DNA of 64,000 nucleotides from Corynebacterium haematomassiliense (lineage in GTDB: Bacteria > Actinomycetota > Actinomycetes > Mycobacteriales > Mycobacteriaceae). Positions 48,800 to 58,037 of the stretch are shown piece after piece; positions within the stretch are counted from its first letter, which is position 1; every line of letters starts with the position of its first letter. The DNA lies in assembly GCF_013978595.1 (NCBI RefSeq), contig NZ_JACDTZ010000002.1:186001-250000 (forward strand), given 5' to 3'. Position numbers and translations under genes: made by a program. Under the pieces are notes generated by a model. It was given only the letters and a program-made list of their open reading frames with translations, had not been told where the DNA came from and ran no database searches.

Positions 48800-49501
48800 T
48801 TACCGGCGCATGACCTTCTTGGACAGCCAGTTGCCCAGGAACTGCGCCAGCTGCACGATGACCACGATGACCAGCACCGCAGCCCAGGTGACCTGAGGCT
48901 CGAACGCGCGGTAGCCGTACACGATGGCGAAGTCGCCCACGCCGCCGCCGCCGATGTAGCCGGCCATGGCGGACATGTCGATCACCGCGATGAAGATGAA
49001 GGTGTAGCCCAGGATCAGCGGGCCGAGCGCCTCCGGGAGGATCACCGAGGTGATGATCTTCCAGGGTCTCGCGCCCATGGAGCGGGCAGCCTCGATGACG
49101 CCCGGATCAATGGCCACCAGGTTCTGCTCGACAATGCGGGCGACGGTGAACGTGGCGGAAAAACACATCACAAACGTCGCCGCGGCGCGGCCGATGGTGG
49201 TGCCCACCACCTGCAGGGTCAGCGGGTAGAGCATCGCGATCATGATGATGAACGGGATGGGGCGGAAGAAGTTCACCGCCACGTTGATGATGGTGTACAC
49301 CGCCTTGTTCTGCAGGATGCCGCCCGGGCGGGTGGTGTACAGAAACAGGCCCAGAAGCAGGCCGAAGAATCCGCCGACGACCATGGTGATGGCCACCATC
49401 CACAGGGTGTCGCCGATGGCTTCGAGGAAGGTGGGGCCGAGGGTGTCCCAGTTCGGCTCAGCGAGGATGTACTCGGTTACGCCAGTGCTTGACGGGTTCA
49501 T
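48800..49501 (-). CDS. metI: Methionine ABC transporter permease MetI
   Basis: The 233-aa permease has five to six helices and the binding-protein-dependent transport loop EAARSMGARPWKIITSVILPEALGPLI. It works with MetN and the two MetQ lipoproteins for D/L-methionine uptake. The start overlaps the metN stop by 4 bases. Confidence 0.95.
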   Translation of the reverse strand: MNPSSTGVTEYILAEPNWDTLGPTFLEAIGDTLWMVAITMVVGGFFGLLLGLFLYTTRPGGILQNKAVYTIINVAVNFFRPIPFIIMIAMLYPLTLQVVGTTIGRAAATFVMCFSATFTVARIVEQNLVAIDPGVIEAARSMGARPWKIITSVILPEALGPLILGYTFIFIAVIDMSAMAGYIGGGGVGDFAIVYGYRAFEPQVTWAAVLVIVVIVQLAQFLGNWLSKKVMRR

Positions 49502-50526
49502 CGGGTGATCTCCTCAATCTCGGTGCTTTGCTGCAGGGTGGCCAAAAACTCGTTGATGGCGGCATCGTCGCCGTTGAGGCGCACGGTCATCTTGCCGAAG
49601 GAGCGCTCCTGCAAGGTGGTGATGCCGGCGTGCACCGGCTCCACCGACACGCCGCGCTCGCGGGCGGCTTCCGCCGCGCCGAAGAACCCGGAATCCTCCG
49701 TCAGATCCACGGTGAACAAGCGGCCCGGCTTGGCCAGAAGCTCGCGGGCCTCCACCTCGTCGGGGCGGTTGCGCAGGCTGGTGGCGGCGAAACGCTGCGC
49801 CACAGAAGTCTGCGGGTTGGCGAACACATCGTAGACGCTGCCGTACTCCACCACCTGGCCGTCCTCCATGACGGCGACTTTGTCGGCGATGGAGCGGATG
49901 ACATCCATCTCGTGGGTGATCACCACGATGGTGATACCGAGCTCCTCGTTGACGCGGCGCAGCACCGCGAGCACCTCTTGGGTGGTTTCGGGGTCCAGGG
50001 CGGACGTGGCTTCGTCGGCAAGCAAAAGCGACGGGTTGGTCGCCAGCGCACGGGCGATGCCGACGCGCTGCTTCTGGCCGCCGGAGAGCTGCTCCGGGTA
50101 GTTCTCGCCGCGCTCGGACAGGCCGACGAAGTCGAGCAGCTCGGCGACGCGGCGCTTGCGTTCCTGCTTGTCCACACCGGCCAGCTTCAGCGGGTACTCG
50201 ATGTTGCCGGCGGCGGTGCGGGAGGAAAAGAGGTTGAACTGCTGGAAGATCATGCCGACGTTGCGTCGGATCTCGCGCAGTTTGCGCTCGGGCATGCCGA
50301 CGACGTCGGTGCCGTCGAGAAGCAATTGCCCCGAGGTAGGCATGTCCAGGCCGTTGATGAGGCGGACAAGCGTGGACTTGCCGGCACCCGAATAGCCGAT
50401 CACGCCGAGGATCTCGCCCGGCTCGACGGTCAGGGTGACGTCGTCGACGGCTTTGACCTCGCGGTCTTTGGTTTTGAAGACCTTGGATACGTTCCGGAAC
50501 TCAATCCGGGTGCCGGTGTGCGTCAT
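49498..50526 (-). CDS. metN: Methionine ABC transporter ATPase MetN
   Basis: The 342-aa ATPase has Walker A GYSGAGKST, signature LSGGQKQR and Walker B LLLADEATSALD; the C-terminal NIL domain (about residues 265-342, LFTVDLTEDSGFFGAAEAARE) binds methionine and gives trans-inhibition. It starts right after metQ (one TAG-ATG junction). Confidence 0.96.
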   Translation of the reverse strand: MTHTGTRIEFRNVSKVFKTKDREVKAVDDVTLTVEPGEILGVIGYSGAGKSTLVRLINGLDMPTSGQLLLDGTDVVGMPERKLREIRRNVGMIFQQFNLFSSRTAAGNIEYPLKLAGVDKQERKRRVAELLDFVGLSERGENYPEQLSGGQKQRVGIARALATNPSLLLADEATSALDPETTQEVLAVLRRVNEELGITIVVITHEMDVIRSIADKVAVMEDGQVVEYGSVYDVFANPQTSVAQRFAATSLRNRPDEVEARELLAKPGRLFTVDLTEDSGFFGAAEAARERGVSVEPVHAGITTLQERSFGKMTVRLNGDDAAINEFLATLQQSTEIEEITR

Positions 50527-51417
50527 CTACTTGTACTCCTCCACAAGGTGGTCGAGGATCTCGTTGAGGTCCTCCTTGGAACGCTGGACCTGCACGGCGG
50601 TGCCGTTGGAATCCTCGTTGAGCGCCGCGGTGACTTCCTCGGACTGCCAGACGTCCACGATCTTTTCGTAGGTCTCGTTGTCCAGGTCGTCGCCGGAGAC
50701 GGTGAAGACGTTGATGTACGGCTCCGCCAGCTCCGAGTTCGGGTCGTCCGCGGCCACAGAGGAGGCCGGGTCGATGCCCGCGCGCGCCAGCCAGTTGTTG
50801 TTGATGACAGCCGGGCGGCCCTCGTTGTAGGCGTTCGGCGTCTGGGACGCATCCACGGCGACGACCTTGACCTTGGAGGCGTCCTTGTCAATGTCGGCCG
50901 GGGTCGGGGTCAGCTTCGGCGCGCCGTCGCGCAGGGTGACCAGGCCGGCCTGGACCAGCACGTTGATCGCGCGGCCCTGGTTGGACGGGTCGTTCGGGAT
51001 CGCGACCTCGGTGTCCTCGATGCCGTCGAGGGAGTCGTGGTCCTTCCAGTACAGGCCCAGAATGTTGATCTCGCCCGAGCCGATGATGCGCAGGTCCTCG
51101 CCGGCGGTGGCGTTGTACTGGGCCTGGTAGTTGATGGTCTGGAATTTCGAGATCTCAATCTGGCCCTCGACCTGCGCCGGGTTTACCTGCGGGTACTCGG
51201 TGAACCGCATGATGTCTAGGTCGATGCCGGCCTTCTGCGCCTCGTCGGCGAAGACACTCCAGGCCTTCTGGTCGGCGTCGGTGGTGCCGATCTTCACGGT
51301 GACCTTGTCGCCATCGCCATTGCTTGTCGACGACTCCGTCTCCGACGAGCAGGCCACCAGCCCGGTGGCCGCGATGAGCGATGCCGCTGCAGCGGCGATA
51401 ACGCGCTTGGTACGCAT
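50527..51417 (-). CDS. metQ: MetQ/NlpA methionine-binding lipoprotein (second copy)
   Basis: The 296-aa lipoprotein has lipobox GLVA-C23, then VTVKIGTTDADQKAW and the family core EVAIPNDPSNQGRAINVLVQAGLVTL. It lies between the other metQ and metN; about 40 bases separate the two metQ genes. It presumably broadens ligand range (D-/L-Met or Met-sulfoxide); that split is inference. Confidence 0.93.
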   Translation of the reverse strand: MRTKRVIAAAAASLIAATGLVACSSETESSTSNGDGDKVTVKIGTTDADQKAWSVFADEAQKAGIDLDIMRFTEYPQVNPAQVEGQIEISKFQTINYQAQYNATAGEDLRIIGSGEINILGLYWKDHDSLDGIEDTEVAIPNDPSNQGRAINVLVQAGLVTLRDGAPKLTPTPADIDKDASKVKVVAVDASQTPNAYNEGRPAVINNNWLARAGIDPASSVAADDPNSELAEPYINVFTVSGDDLDNETYEKIVDVWQSEEVTAALNEDSNGTAVQVQRSKEDLNEILDHLVEEYK

Positions 51418-51457
51418 AAAGCGTGCTCCTTTTGCTTAGTTGGGTGTTTGCGGAGAC

Positions 51458-52351
51458 TTACTTGTTCTGGAGGCGGTCCAGAATCTCGTTGAGCTCAGCC
51501 TTGTCGCGGTAGACCGGCACGGAGGTGCCCTTGGAGTCCTTCGCAGCAGCCTCGGCGACCTCCGGGGTCTGCCACAGCTCGACCAGCTTGTTCAGGGTCT
51601 CGTCGTCGATGTTGTCGGCCTGGGCGGCGAAGACGTTGATGTACGGCTCAGCCTCCTTGGACTCCGGGTCGTCCTCGAAGATAGCCAGACCCGGCTCGAT
51701 GCCGGCGCGGTCCAGCCAGGTGTTGTTGATGATGGCCGGCTTGCCCTCGTTGTAAGCGGACGGGGTCTGGGACGCGTCCACCGGGGTGACGGTGACCTTG
51801 GAGGCGGCCTTGTCGATGTCCGCCGGGGTCGGGGCGAGCTCGTCTGCGACAGTGTCGCTCAGGGTGAGCAGGCCAGCCTGGACCAGCACGTTGATGGCGC
51901 GGCCCTGGTTGGACGGGTCGTTCGGGATGGCGACGGACTCGCCGTCGATGCCGTCGATGGAGTCGTGGTCCTTCCAGAACAGCGCCAGCGGCACGATCTC
52001 GGTGGAGCCGACGATGCGCAGGTCGTTGTTGGAGGCCTTGTTGTACTCGGCGAGGTACTTGATGTGCTGGAACTTGTTCACGTCCAGCTCGCCCTGCGCG
52101 AGCGCCTCGTTGACCGGGGAGTAGTCGGAGAAGGAGACGATGTCCAGGGTGATGCCGTTGTCCTTGGCCAGGTCCTTGAACACGCGCCACGCTTCCTGGT
52201 CGGCCTCGGTGGTGCCGATCTTGACGGTGACGTTGTCGCCGTCCTTGGCGGCGGTGTCAGCGGTGTCGTCGGACTCGTTGGAGCAGGCGACCAAGCCCGT
52301 GGTGGCGAGGGCAGCCGCGGCAACGGTTGCGAGGGTGCGCTTGATACGCAT
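51458..52351 (-). CDS. metQ: MetQ/NlpA methionine-binding lipoprotein (first copy)
   Basis: The 297-aa paralogue has lipobox GLVA-C23, VTVKIGTTEADQEAW and SVAIPNDPSNQGRAINVLVQAGLLTL. The two MetQ share a 16-residue stretch exactly in that core, indicating a tandem duplication that has since diverged in the lobes. It is the first gene of the unit, with AAGGAGA upstream of the ATG. Confidence 0.93.
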   Translation of the reverse strand: MRIKRTLATVAAAALATTGLVACSNESDDTADTAAKDGDNVTVKIGTTEADQEAWRVFKDLAKDNGITLDIVSFSDYSPVNEALAQGELDVNKFQHIKYLAEYNKASNNDLRIVGSTEIVPLALFWKDHDSIDGIDGESVAIPNDPSNQGRAINVLVQAGLLTLSDTVADELAPTPADIDKAASKVTVTPVDASQTPSAYNEGKPAIINNTWLDRAGIEPGLAIFEDDPESKEAEPYINVFAAQADNIDDETLNKLVELWQTPEVAEAAAKDSKGTSVPVYRDKAELNEILDRLQNK

Positions 52352-52402
52352 TGGGGTCTCCTTGGGTAGGGAATCTATGACGGGTCAGAATCTAGCACCC
52401 TA

Positions 52403-52418
52403 TGTACCGCTTAGTCTA
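52403..52418 (-). promoter_or_regulatory. McbR-like site in metQ promoter region
   Basis: On the metQ strand: TAGAC-TAAGCG-GTACA. The left half is a perfect McbR half-site; the right half differs at two of five positions from GTCTA. It lies about 50-70 bases upstream of the metQ ATG, where a -35/-10 would fall. Confidence 0.4.
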
Positions 52419-52445
52419 TTTTTTAGAACGAAGCAGTTTGCGCTT

Positions 52446-53408
52446 CTATGCCTGGGCCAATAAAAGCGCAGCTTGTCCGATGTTGTGCAACGCCGTTCGA
52501 AGGTGGTCTGACTCTGCGCTCGCATCCAACTTCATCCTGCAGTCCAGGTCGCGGCATACCCAAAGAAGGTGCCATGCAAGATCGTCCCAATCTGGTGCGC
52601 CGGTGACGAAAGTACATCCATTTTTGGCTACCTCTAGGTCGGTGCGATAGGGAGGGGGGATCCGTTCGGCCACCAGCTCGGGTGAGCTTTCCAGCTCCAC
52701 ACGGATGACGCAGGGATAGCGTTTTGCGATATCGCTGCTGAAGTCCGGGGGTGGTGGAACTTTCGGGGTGAAACCCCAGCATGTTGTTTGTGCGTTGCTT
52801 ATTCGGTCGAGGCGAAAAGTGCGCCAGTCGTCTCTGCTTTTGTCAAATGCTTGGAGATACCAGAGCTCGCCTTGGGTCATGAGCCGGGCTGGTTCAACTT
52901 CCCGCGTGGATGATGTGCCGTTGGGCTTGCTGTAGGTGAAACGTACGAGCGTGTGGTCCCGCTGTGAAGTGGCGAGTTGGGTGAGTAGTTGTAGTTCGAC
53001 GGTCGGGCGCTCATGGGGGAGCGCCGTAGTTGCGTTATCAACCGCTGATGCTAGGGCTCGCAGGTGGGGCGGCAAGATGTGATCAATCTTGGCCAAGGCG
53101 CGAAGTGCGGCTGTTCCAGCGTTGTCGGTGCCGTTCAGGGCCATCATGCGCAGACTCGCGACGAGCGCGACGGCCTCGGTGTCGTCGAGGAGTAGGGGCG
53201 GTAAATGGCGACCAGTGCCCAATTGGTAGCCGCCCTCGATCCCGCTGCTGGAATTGACCGGGTAGCCCATATCGCGCAACCGCGCGATATCGCGGCGCAC
53301 TGTGCGCTCTGTGACGCCGAGCTCAGAGGCGAGGGCGCTTGCTTGCCACGTGGTTCGCGCTTGCAATAGTCCCAAAAGCTGGAGCACGCGCTGCGTCGTA
53401 TTTGCCAT
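52446..53408 (-). CDS. HTH and WYL-domain transcriptional regulator
   Basis: The 320-aa DeoR-like protein has an N-terminal HTH (VLQLLGLLQARTTWQASALA, then ELGVTERTVRRDIARLRDMG) and a WYL domain with GELWYLQAFDKSRDDWRTFR and LDRI, expected to bind a ligand or nucleic acid. The ATG at 53408 has GGAGAAG nine bases upstream. Divergent from the DinB/DUF664 gene with 90 bp between, so it probably controls that gene and itself. Confidence 0.88.
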   Translation of the reverse strand: MANTTQRVLQLLGLLQARTTWQASALASELGVTERTVRRDIARLRDMGYPVNSSSGIEGGYQLGTGRHLPPLLLDDTEAVALVASLRMMALNGTDNAGTAALRALAKIDHILPPHLRALASAVDNATTALPHERPTVELQLLTQLATSQRDHTLVRFTYSKPNGTSSTREVEPARLMTQGELWYLQAFDKSRDDWRTFRLDRISNAQTTCWGFTPKVPPPPDFSSDIAKRYPCVIRVELESSPELVAERIPPPYRTDLEVAKNGCTFVTGAPDWDDLAWHLLWVCRDLDCRMKLDASAESDHLRTALHNIGQAALLLAQA

Positions 53409-53498
53409 GCGGTCATTCTTCTCCATGCTGCGGACAAAAGCTGTCCTCAACGGGGCTTAGGGTTCCGGTTGGAAAGTGATCAACAGGAAGGAATACCG

Positions 53499-54056
53499 AT
53501 GTATTTTCCGCGCAAAGACAATGAGCTAGACACGCTTTGTAACTATCTTGACGTGCAGTTAGATGCGCTGCGGGCTAGCGCGTTTGGGCTTGACGACGAT
53601 GCTGCGAGGCGCACTCCACTCCGCAGTGCGCTGAGCATTAGCGGACTGCTCAAACACGTCACGTTTGTCATGGTGGGGTCGCTTTCCGGTGCCGGTGTTG
53701 CCGGGTATGAACACTCGCAGGCCGACTTTGCAGCCAGCTTTACGCCGACTGCCGAAGAGACGCTGGACCGCATCTTGGAACGCTTCGATAGCGTGCGAGC
53801 TGACTATATGGAGATGTGTCGCGGTGGTGACCTTGAGGCGGAACTGCCGGTGGGGCCGTTCCCGTGGTACGGCATGGATGAGCCGCAGGTAGCTAAGTTG
53901 CGCTACATCTACGTGCATGCGGTGGAGGAGTTCGCCCGCCATGCCGGGCATGCGGACATCATTCGGGAGCAGATTGACGGTGCGCAGGCTGCAGAGTTGC
54001 TCGCAGCGATCGAGGGGTGGGAACCGAACGAATACATCACCCCTTGGAGTAAGTAG
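53499..54056 (+). CDS. DinB/DUF664 family protein
   Basis: The 185-aa four-helix DinB-like protein has a putative metal site made by HVTFVMVG and the C-terminal EEFARHAGHADIIREQIDGA. In actinobacteria such proteins are often mycothiol-dependent S-transferases. The ATG at 53499 has AGGAAGGAA upstream. Paired divergently with a WYL regulator. Confidence 0.83.
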   Translation: MYFPRKDNELDTLCNYLDVQLDALRASAFGLDDDAARRTPLRSALSISGLLKHVTFVMVGSLSGAGVAGYEHSQADFAASFTPTAEETLDRILERFDSVRADYMEMCRGGDLEAELPVGPFPWYGMDEPQVAKLRYIYVHAVEEFARHAGHADIIREQIDGAQAAELLAAIEGWEPNEYITPWSK

Positions 54057-54076
54057 CACACAGTTTCGAACAGTGG

Positions 54077-54082
54077 TAGCGT
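54077..54082 (+). promoter_or_regulatory. -10 element of leaderless dnaE2
   Basis: TAGCGT lies 7 bases before the ATG at 54090, with no ribosome binding site between. Upstream, the 16-mer starting at 54054 (ending TTTCGA) agrees with the LexA consensus at 12 of 16 positions and would overlap the promoter; weaker than the imuA box. Confidence 0.4.
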
Positions 54083-54089
54083 TCCCGCT

Positions 54090-57000
54090 ATGAGGTTCAA
54101 CGGGGGAGCGCCGCTGTCGTGGTCGCGGCTCGAACGCATCCTCTCCGGCCGCCCAGGCCCGGAGCCGGTGCCGGTCGGCCACACCGGCACGCCCGCAGGC
54201 GCCGCGTACGGCAAGGCGGAGTCGACGTCTCCATCGCGCGAGCGATGCCTATCGACGACACCGTTCGCCGAGCTGCACACCGTCAGCTCGTATAGTTTCC
54301 TCGGCGGGGCGAGCGAACCGGAGGACTTGGTGGATCGGGCTGTTGAGCTGGGGCTGAGCGCGGTGGGGCTGCTGGACCGGGACGGGTTTTACGGCGCGGT
54401 GAAGTTCGCGGAGGCGGCCGCGACGGCCGGGCTGGACACCGTCTTCGGGGCGGAGCTGACGCTCGGCGACACCGTCCTGCCCGTGATCGCCCGCGGGCCG
54501 GAGGGGTACAAGCGCCTCTCCCACCTGATGGCGGACGCGCACATGGCCACCCGCGAGAAGGACAAGGTGGCCTACCCGCCGCTGGAGCTCATCGGCGATC
54601 AGCTGGGCGGCACCTGCGTCGTGCTCGCCGGCTGGCGCTGGGCGGGAGAAATCGACCACCTGGTCGACGTGTTCGGCGCGGACAATGTGGTGCTGGAGTA
54701 CGAGGTGTCCATGACGCCCGAGGACGCGGACCGGCACGCAGCGCTGGACCGGGCACGAGACGCGCACGCGGAAAAACACGCACGCGAACTCCCCGCCATC
54801 GTCACCGCGATGCCGGCCGCGGCCACACGCGACCAGGCCCGGCTGGCCCAGGCGAAGCGGGCGTTGGCTAGGCGCGAGTCGCTCGCCCAGGCGCACGGGG
54901 ACCTGCACCCGATGGGGGCGAACTGGCTGCGCTCCGGCGACCAGCTCCAACGCATGTACCCGGGGTGCGAGGACAAGCTCGCCTACAGCGTCGAATTAGC
55001 CAAACGCTGCGCGTTCACCCTCGACCTGGTCGCGCCGGAGCTGCCGCGCTACCCCACGCCGGACGGCCGCAGCGAGATGGACCACCTGCGAAATCTCACG
55101 CTGGCGAGTGCGCAGTTTCGCTATGCGTCGCGGGGACCGGAGGTGCGTCGTAAAGCAATGGCCCAAATCCGCTACGAGCTGGAGGTGATTGAGGAGCTGA
55201 ATTTTCCCGGCTACTTCCTCATCGTGTACAACCTGGTGGATTTCTGCGCGAGGCAGAACATCATGTGCCAGGGGCGCGGGAGTGCGGCGAACTCGGCGGT
55301 GTGCTTCGCGCTGGGCATCACTAATGTGGAGCCGATCGAGGCAGGTCTGCTGTTCGAGCGTTTCTTATCCCCGGACCGCGACGGCCCGCCGGACATCGAC
55401 TTGGACATCGAGTCGGGCCGGCGCGAGGAGGTGATCCAGTACGTCTACGACACCTACGGGCGCGACAACGCGGCGCAGGTGGCCAACGTGATCACGTACC
55501 GGACCAAGGGCGCGGTGCGCGACGCCGCTCGTGCTTTGGGGTTCGCGCAGGGCGCGGCTGATAGTTGGGCGAAGGGGATGACGGAGGTACCGGAGGCCGT
55601 CGAAAAGCTTGCGGCGCAATTGAAAGGGCAGCCGCGCCATCTGGGCATCCACTCCGGCGGCATGGTGATCTGCGACCGTCCGATCGCGGACGTGGTGCCC
55701 GTGGAGTGGGCGCGCATGGAAAACCGCTCGGTGGTGCAGTGGGACAAGGACGACTGCGCCTCGGCCGGCCTGGTCAAGTTCGACCTGCTCGGCCTGGGCA
55801 TGCTCGAGGCGCTGCACCACATGGTGGATCTGGTGGAGGAGACCACCGGCCGCACGGTGCACTTGTGGGAGCTTCCGCTTGACGACGCCCACGTGTACGA
55901 CATGCTCTGCCGCGCCGATTCTGTCGGCGTGTTCCAGGTGGAATCGCGCGCGCAGATGGGCACCCTGCCCCGGTTGAAGCCGCGCCGGTTTTTCGACCTG
56001 GTGGTGGAGGTGGCGCTGATCCGCCCGGGACCGATCCAGGGCGGATCGGTGCACCCGTATTTGCGCCGCCGCGACGGGCTGGAGCCGGTGGAGTACGACC
56101 ACCCGGTGCTCGAGCGCGCCCTGGGCAAGACGCTGGGCATCCCGTTGTTCCAGGAGCAGCTCATGCAGATCTGCGTGGATGCGGCAGGCTTTTCCGGCCG
56201 CGAGGCCGATGCGCTGCGGCGGGCCATGGGGTCGAAGCGTTCACCGGCTCGCATGGCGGCGTTGAAGTCGCGGTTTTTCGAGGGGTGCTGGCGCACCAAC
56301 GAGATTGGCTCGGAGGTCGCCGAACGGCTGTGGCAGAAGATCGTGGCCTTCGCCGCCTACGGGTTCCCGGAGTCGCACTCGCAGTCGTTCGCCTCGCTGG
56401 TGTACTTCTCCGCCTGGTTTAAGCGCCACTACCCGGCGGAGTTCTGCGTGGGGCTTTTGCGCGCGCAGCCGATGGGGTTCTACTCCCCGCAGTCTTTGAT
56501 CCAGGACGCGCGCCGCCACGGGGTGGAGGTGCTGCCGGTGTGCGTGAACAACTCCGGGTGCGAGGCGCGGTGCGTGGACTCCTCGACGATCCGGGTGGGG
56601 TTGGGGTTAGTGCGGGGCCTGGGTGCGGACGCGGCTTTGCGGATTGAACAGGCCGCGCCTTTCGACGGGATCGCGGACCTGGCGCGCCGGGCCGACCTGT
56701 CCGTGGAGCACGTCGAGGCGCTGGCCCGGGCGGGGGCGCTGGACTGCTTCGGGGGCACGCGCAGGCAGGCGCTGTGGCAGGCGGGCGTGGCCGCCACGGA
56801 GCGCGAGGGCATGCTGCCCGGGTTGTCGTCGGTGGTGGCGCCGTCGCTGCCCGGCATGAACCCGTTTGAGCTGATGGCCGCCGACGTTGTGGCCACCGGT
56901 GTCACGCCGGGGCTCATGCCGGTGGAGATGGTGCGCGAGGCGTTGTCGGCGCAGGGGGTGGTGCCGGCGGCGGAGTTGTTGCATGGGGTGGAGGACGGCA

Positions 57001-57278
57001 CCCGCGTTCGCGTGGCCGGCGTGATCACGCACCGCCAGCACCCAGCCACCGCAGGCGGGGTGACCTTCTTGGGCATGGAGGACGAGACCGGGCTGATCAA
57101 CGTGGTCATCTCCGTCGGGCTGTGGAACAAACAGCGGGTGTTAGCGCGCACCGCCAAGGCGCTGGTCGTGCGCGGGATCGTGCAAAACGCCTCCGGTGCG
57201 GTGTCCGTGGTGGCGGACCGGCTCGAGCCTCTGGCGATGGGGGAGCTGCTCTCCCGCGGGTCCCGGGACTTCCGGTGA
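54090..57278 (+). CDS. dnaE2: Error-prone DNA polymerase DnaE2 (ImuC)
   Basis: The 1062-aa C-family polymerase is the mutasome enzyme that works with ImuA/ImuB. PHP domain (FAELHTVSSYSFLGGAS near residue 60), polymerase palm with GRGSAANSAVCFALGI and the catalytic PDIDLDIESGRREEVI (about 430), Q-KDDCASAGLVKFDLLGLGML, and C-terminal OB domain (RVAGVITHRQHPATAGGVTF). Length fits DnaE2, shorter than DnaE1. A motif copy at 54250 forces a CTA codon. Followed by the Abi gene. Confidence 0.95.
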   Translation: MRFNGGAPLSWSRLERILSGRPGPEPVPVGHTGTPAGAAYGKAESTSPSRERCLSTTPFAELHTVSSYSFLGGASEPEDLVDRAVELGLSAVGLLDRDGFYGAVKFAEAAATAGLDTVFGAELTLGDTVLPVIARGPEGYKRLSHLMADAHMATREKDKVAYPPLELIGDQLGGTCVVLAGWRWAGEIDHLVDVFGADNVVLEYEVSMTPEDADRHAALDRARDAHAEKHARELPAIVTAMPAAATRDQARLAQAKRALARRESLAQAHGDLHPMGANWLRSGDQLQRMYPGCEDKLAYSVELAKRCAFTLDLVAPELPRYPTPDGRSEMDHLRNLTLASAQFRYASRGPEVRRKAMAQIRYELEVIEELNFPGYFLIVYNLVDFCARQNIMCQGRGSAANSAVCFALGITNVEPIEAGLLFERFLSPDRDGPPDIDLDIESGRREEVIQYVYDTYGRDNAAQVANVITYRTKGAVRDAARALGFAQGAADSWAKGMTEVPEAVEKLAAQLKGQPRHLGIHSGGMVICDRPIADVVPVEWARMENRSVVQWDKDDCASAGLVKFDLLGLGMLEALHHMVDLVEETTGRTVHLWELPLDDAHVYDMLCRADSVGVFQVESRAQMGTLPRLKPRRFFDLVVEVALIRPGPIQGGSVHPYLRRRDGLEPVEYDHPVLERALGKTLGIPLFQEQLMQICVDAAGFSGREADALRRAMGSKRSPARMAALKSRFFEGCWRTNEIGSEVAERLWQKIVAFAAYGFPESHSQSFASLVYFSAWFKRHYPAEFCVGLLRAQPMGFYSPQSLIQDARRHGVEVLPVCVNNSGCEARCVDSSTIRVGLGLVRGLGADAALRIEQAAPFDGIADLARRADLSVEHVEALARAGALDCFGGTRRQALWQAGVAATEREGMLPGLSSVVAPSLPGMNPFELMAADVVATGVTPGLMPVEMVREALSAQGVVPAAELLHGVEDGTRVRVAGVITHRQHPATAGGVTFLGMEDETGLINVVISVGLWNKQRVLARTAKALVVRGIVQNASGAVSVVADRLEPLAMGELLSRGSRDFR

Positions 57279-57307
57279 TGGGGTACAAGTGGAGCAGAGG
57301 GGGGAAA

Positions 57308-58009
57308 ATGAAAATTTCGACCAATCCGGTGACAAAAACCTCGGCGGAGATCATTCTGGGCTCGCTACCTGAAGCGAGACGACAAAGGTACATGGATCTC
57401 GCCGGGCAAAAAGGGCCTTTGGTTGCTGCTCAGATTTATCTCTGGAACTCCTATGTTGCTGCAGCGATTCTCCGAACCACAGGGTTTGCAGAGGTGCAGC
57501 TGAGAACAGTCATCGACGAAAGTTTTGCGGAGTGGAATATCCAACACGGCGGAACTCGGGAGTGGATTACCGACCCAGTTGATTTGCTCGCGACAGTGGT
57601 GGCACAGCCGAAAAGGCCGCTGAGGTCATTCGCCGATTTGAAAACTGCTGGGCCGAACCCTACCCATAATGATTATGTGGCTGGATTAAGTTTTGGATCG
57701 TGGACCCAGCTGTTGCCGACGTCCCATTACCAAAACGACAGAAATCCTCGGCACGTGCTGTGGGTCGAAGCGATCCGCCCACGGTTAACTCACGCGGATG
57801 AGACGAACTTTTCTTCTCGAGCAAATAGTTTGCGGACCATCCGAAACCGAGCTTCGCATCACAGGCCGATTATTTCGGAGGAGAATGCAGTGAGACAGGC
57901 GCACCAAGACAGCGTTGAACTCTGCAAAATGATTAATCCGAAACTTGGTGAGTGGCTTCGGCGTGAACGCTGGATTTTAGAAGCGCTCAACCAGTCACCA
58001 CTGAAATGA
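57308..58009 (+). CDS. Abi family HEPN-type phage defence protein
   Basis: The 233-aa Abi_2-like protein has SFGSWTQLLPTSHY in the middle and the HEPN ribonuclease motif RNRASHH (R-N-x3-H) at about residue 180, then a helical end. Such proteins act in abortive infection, usually by RNA cleavage. GAGGGGGG sits 3 bases before the ATG; an earlier ATG (57278) overlaps the dnaE2 stop. The gene is clearly less GC-rich than its neighbours, suggesting transfer. Confidence 0.83.
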   Translation: MKISTNPVTKTSAEIILGSLPEARRQRYMDLAGQKGPLVAAQIYLWNSYVAAAILRTTGFAEVQLRTVIDESFAEWNIQHGGTREWITDPVDLLATVVAQPKRPLRSFADLKTAGPNPTHNDYVAGLSFGSWTQLLPTSHYQNDRNPRHVLWVEAIRPRLTHADETNFSSRANSLRTIRNRASHHRPIISEENAVRQAHQDSVELCKMINPKLGEWLRRERWILEALNQSPLK

Positions 58010-58014
58010 GGACA

Positions 58015-58037
58015 GCCCCCACAACTGAGGTGGGGGC
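58015..58037 (+). terminator. Hairpin after Abi gene
   Basis: GCCCCCAC (58015-58022), loop of 7, GTGGGGGC (58030-58037), 6 bases past the Abi stop codon region. No T-run. The remaining 58038-58290 holds no convincing gene. Confidence 0.5.

Noticed and set aside
52352..52445. SAM or S-box type riboswitch before metQ
   Set aside because: The leader is short (under 100 bases) and shows no multi-helix fold; an McbR-type operator explains control better.
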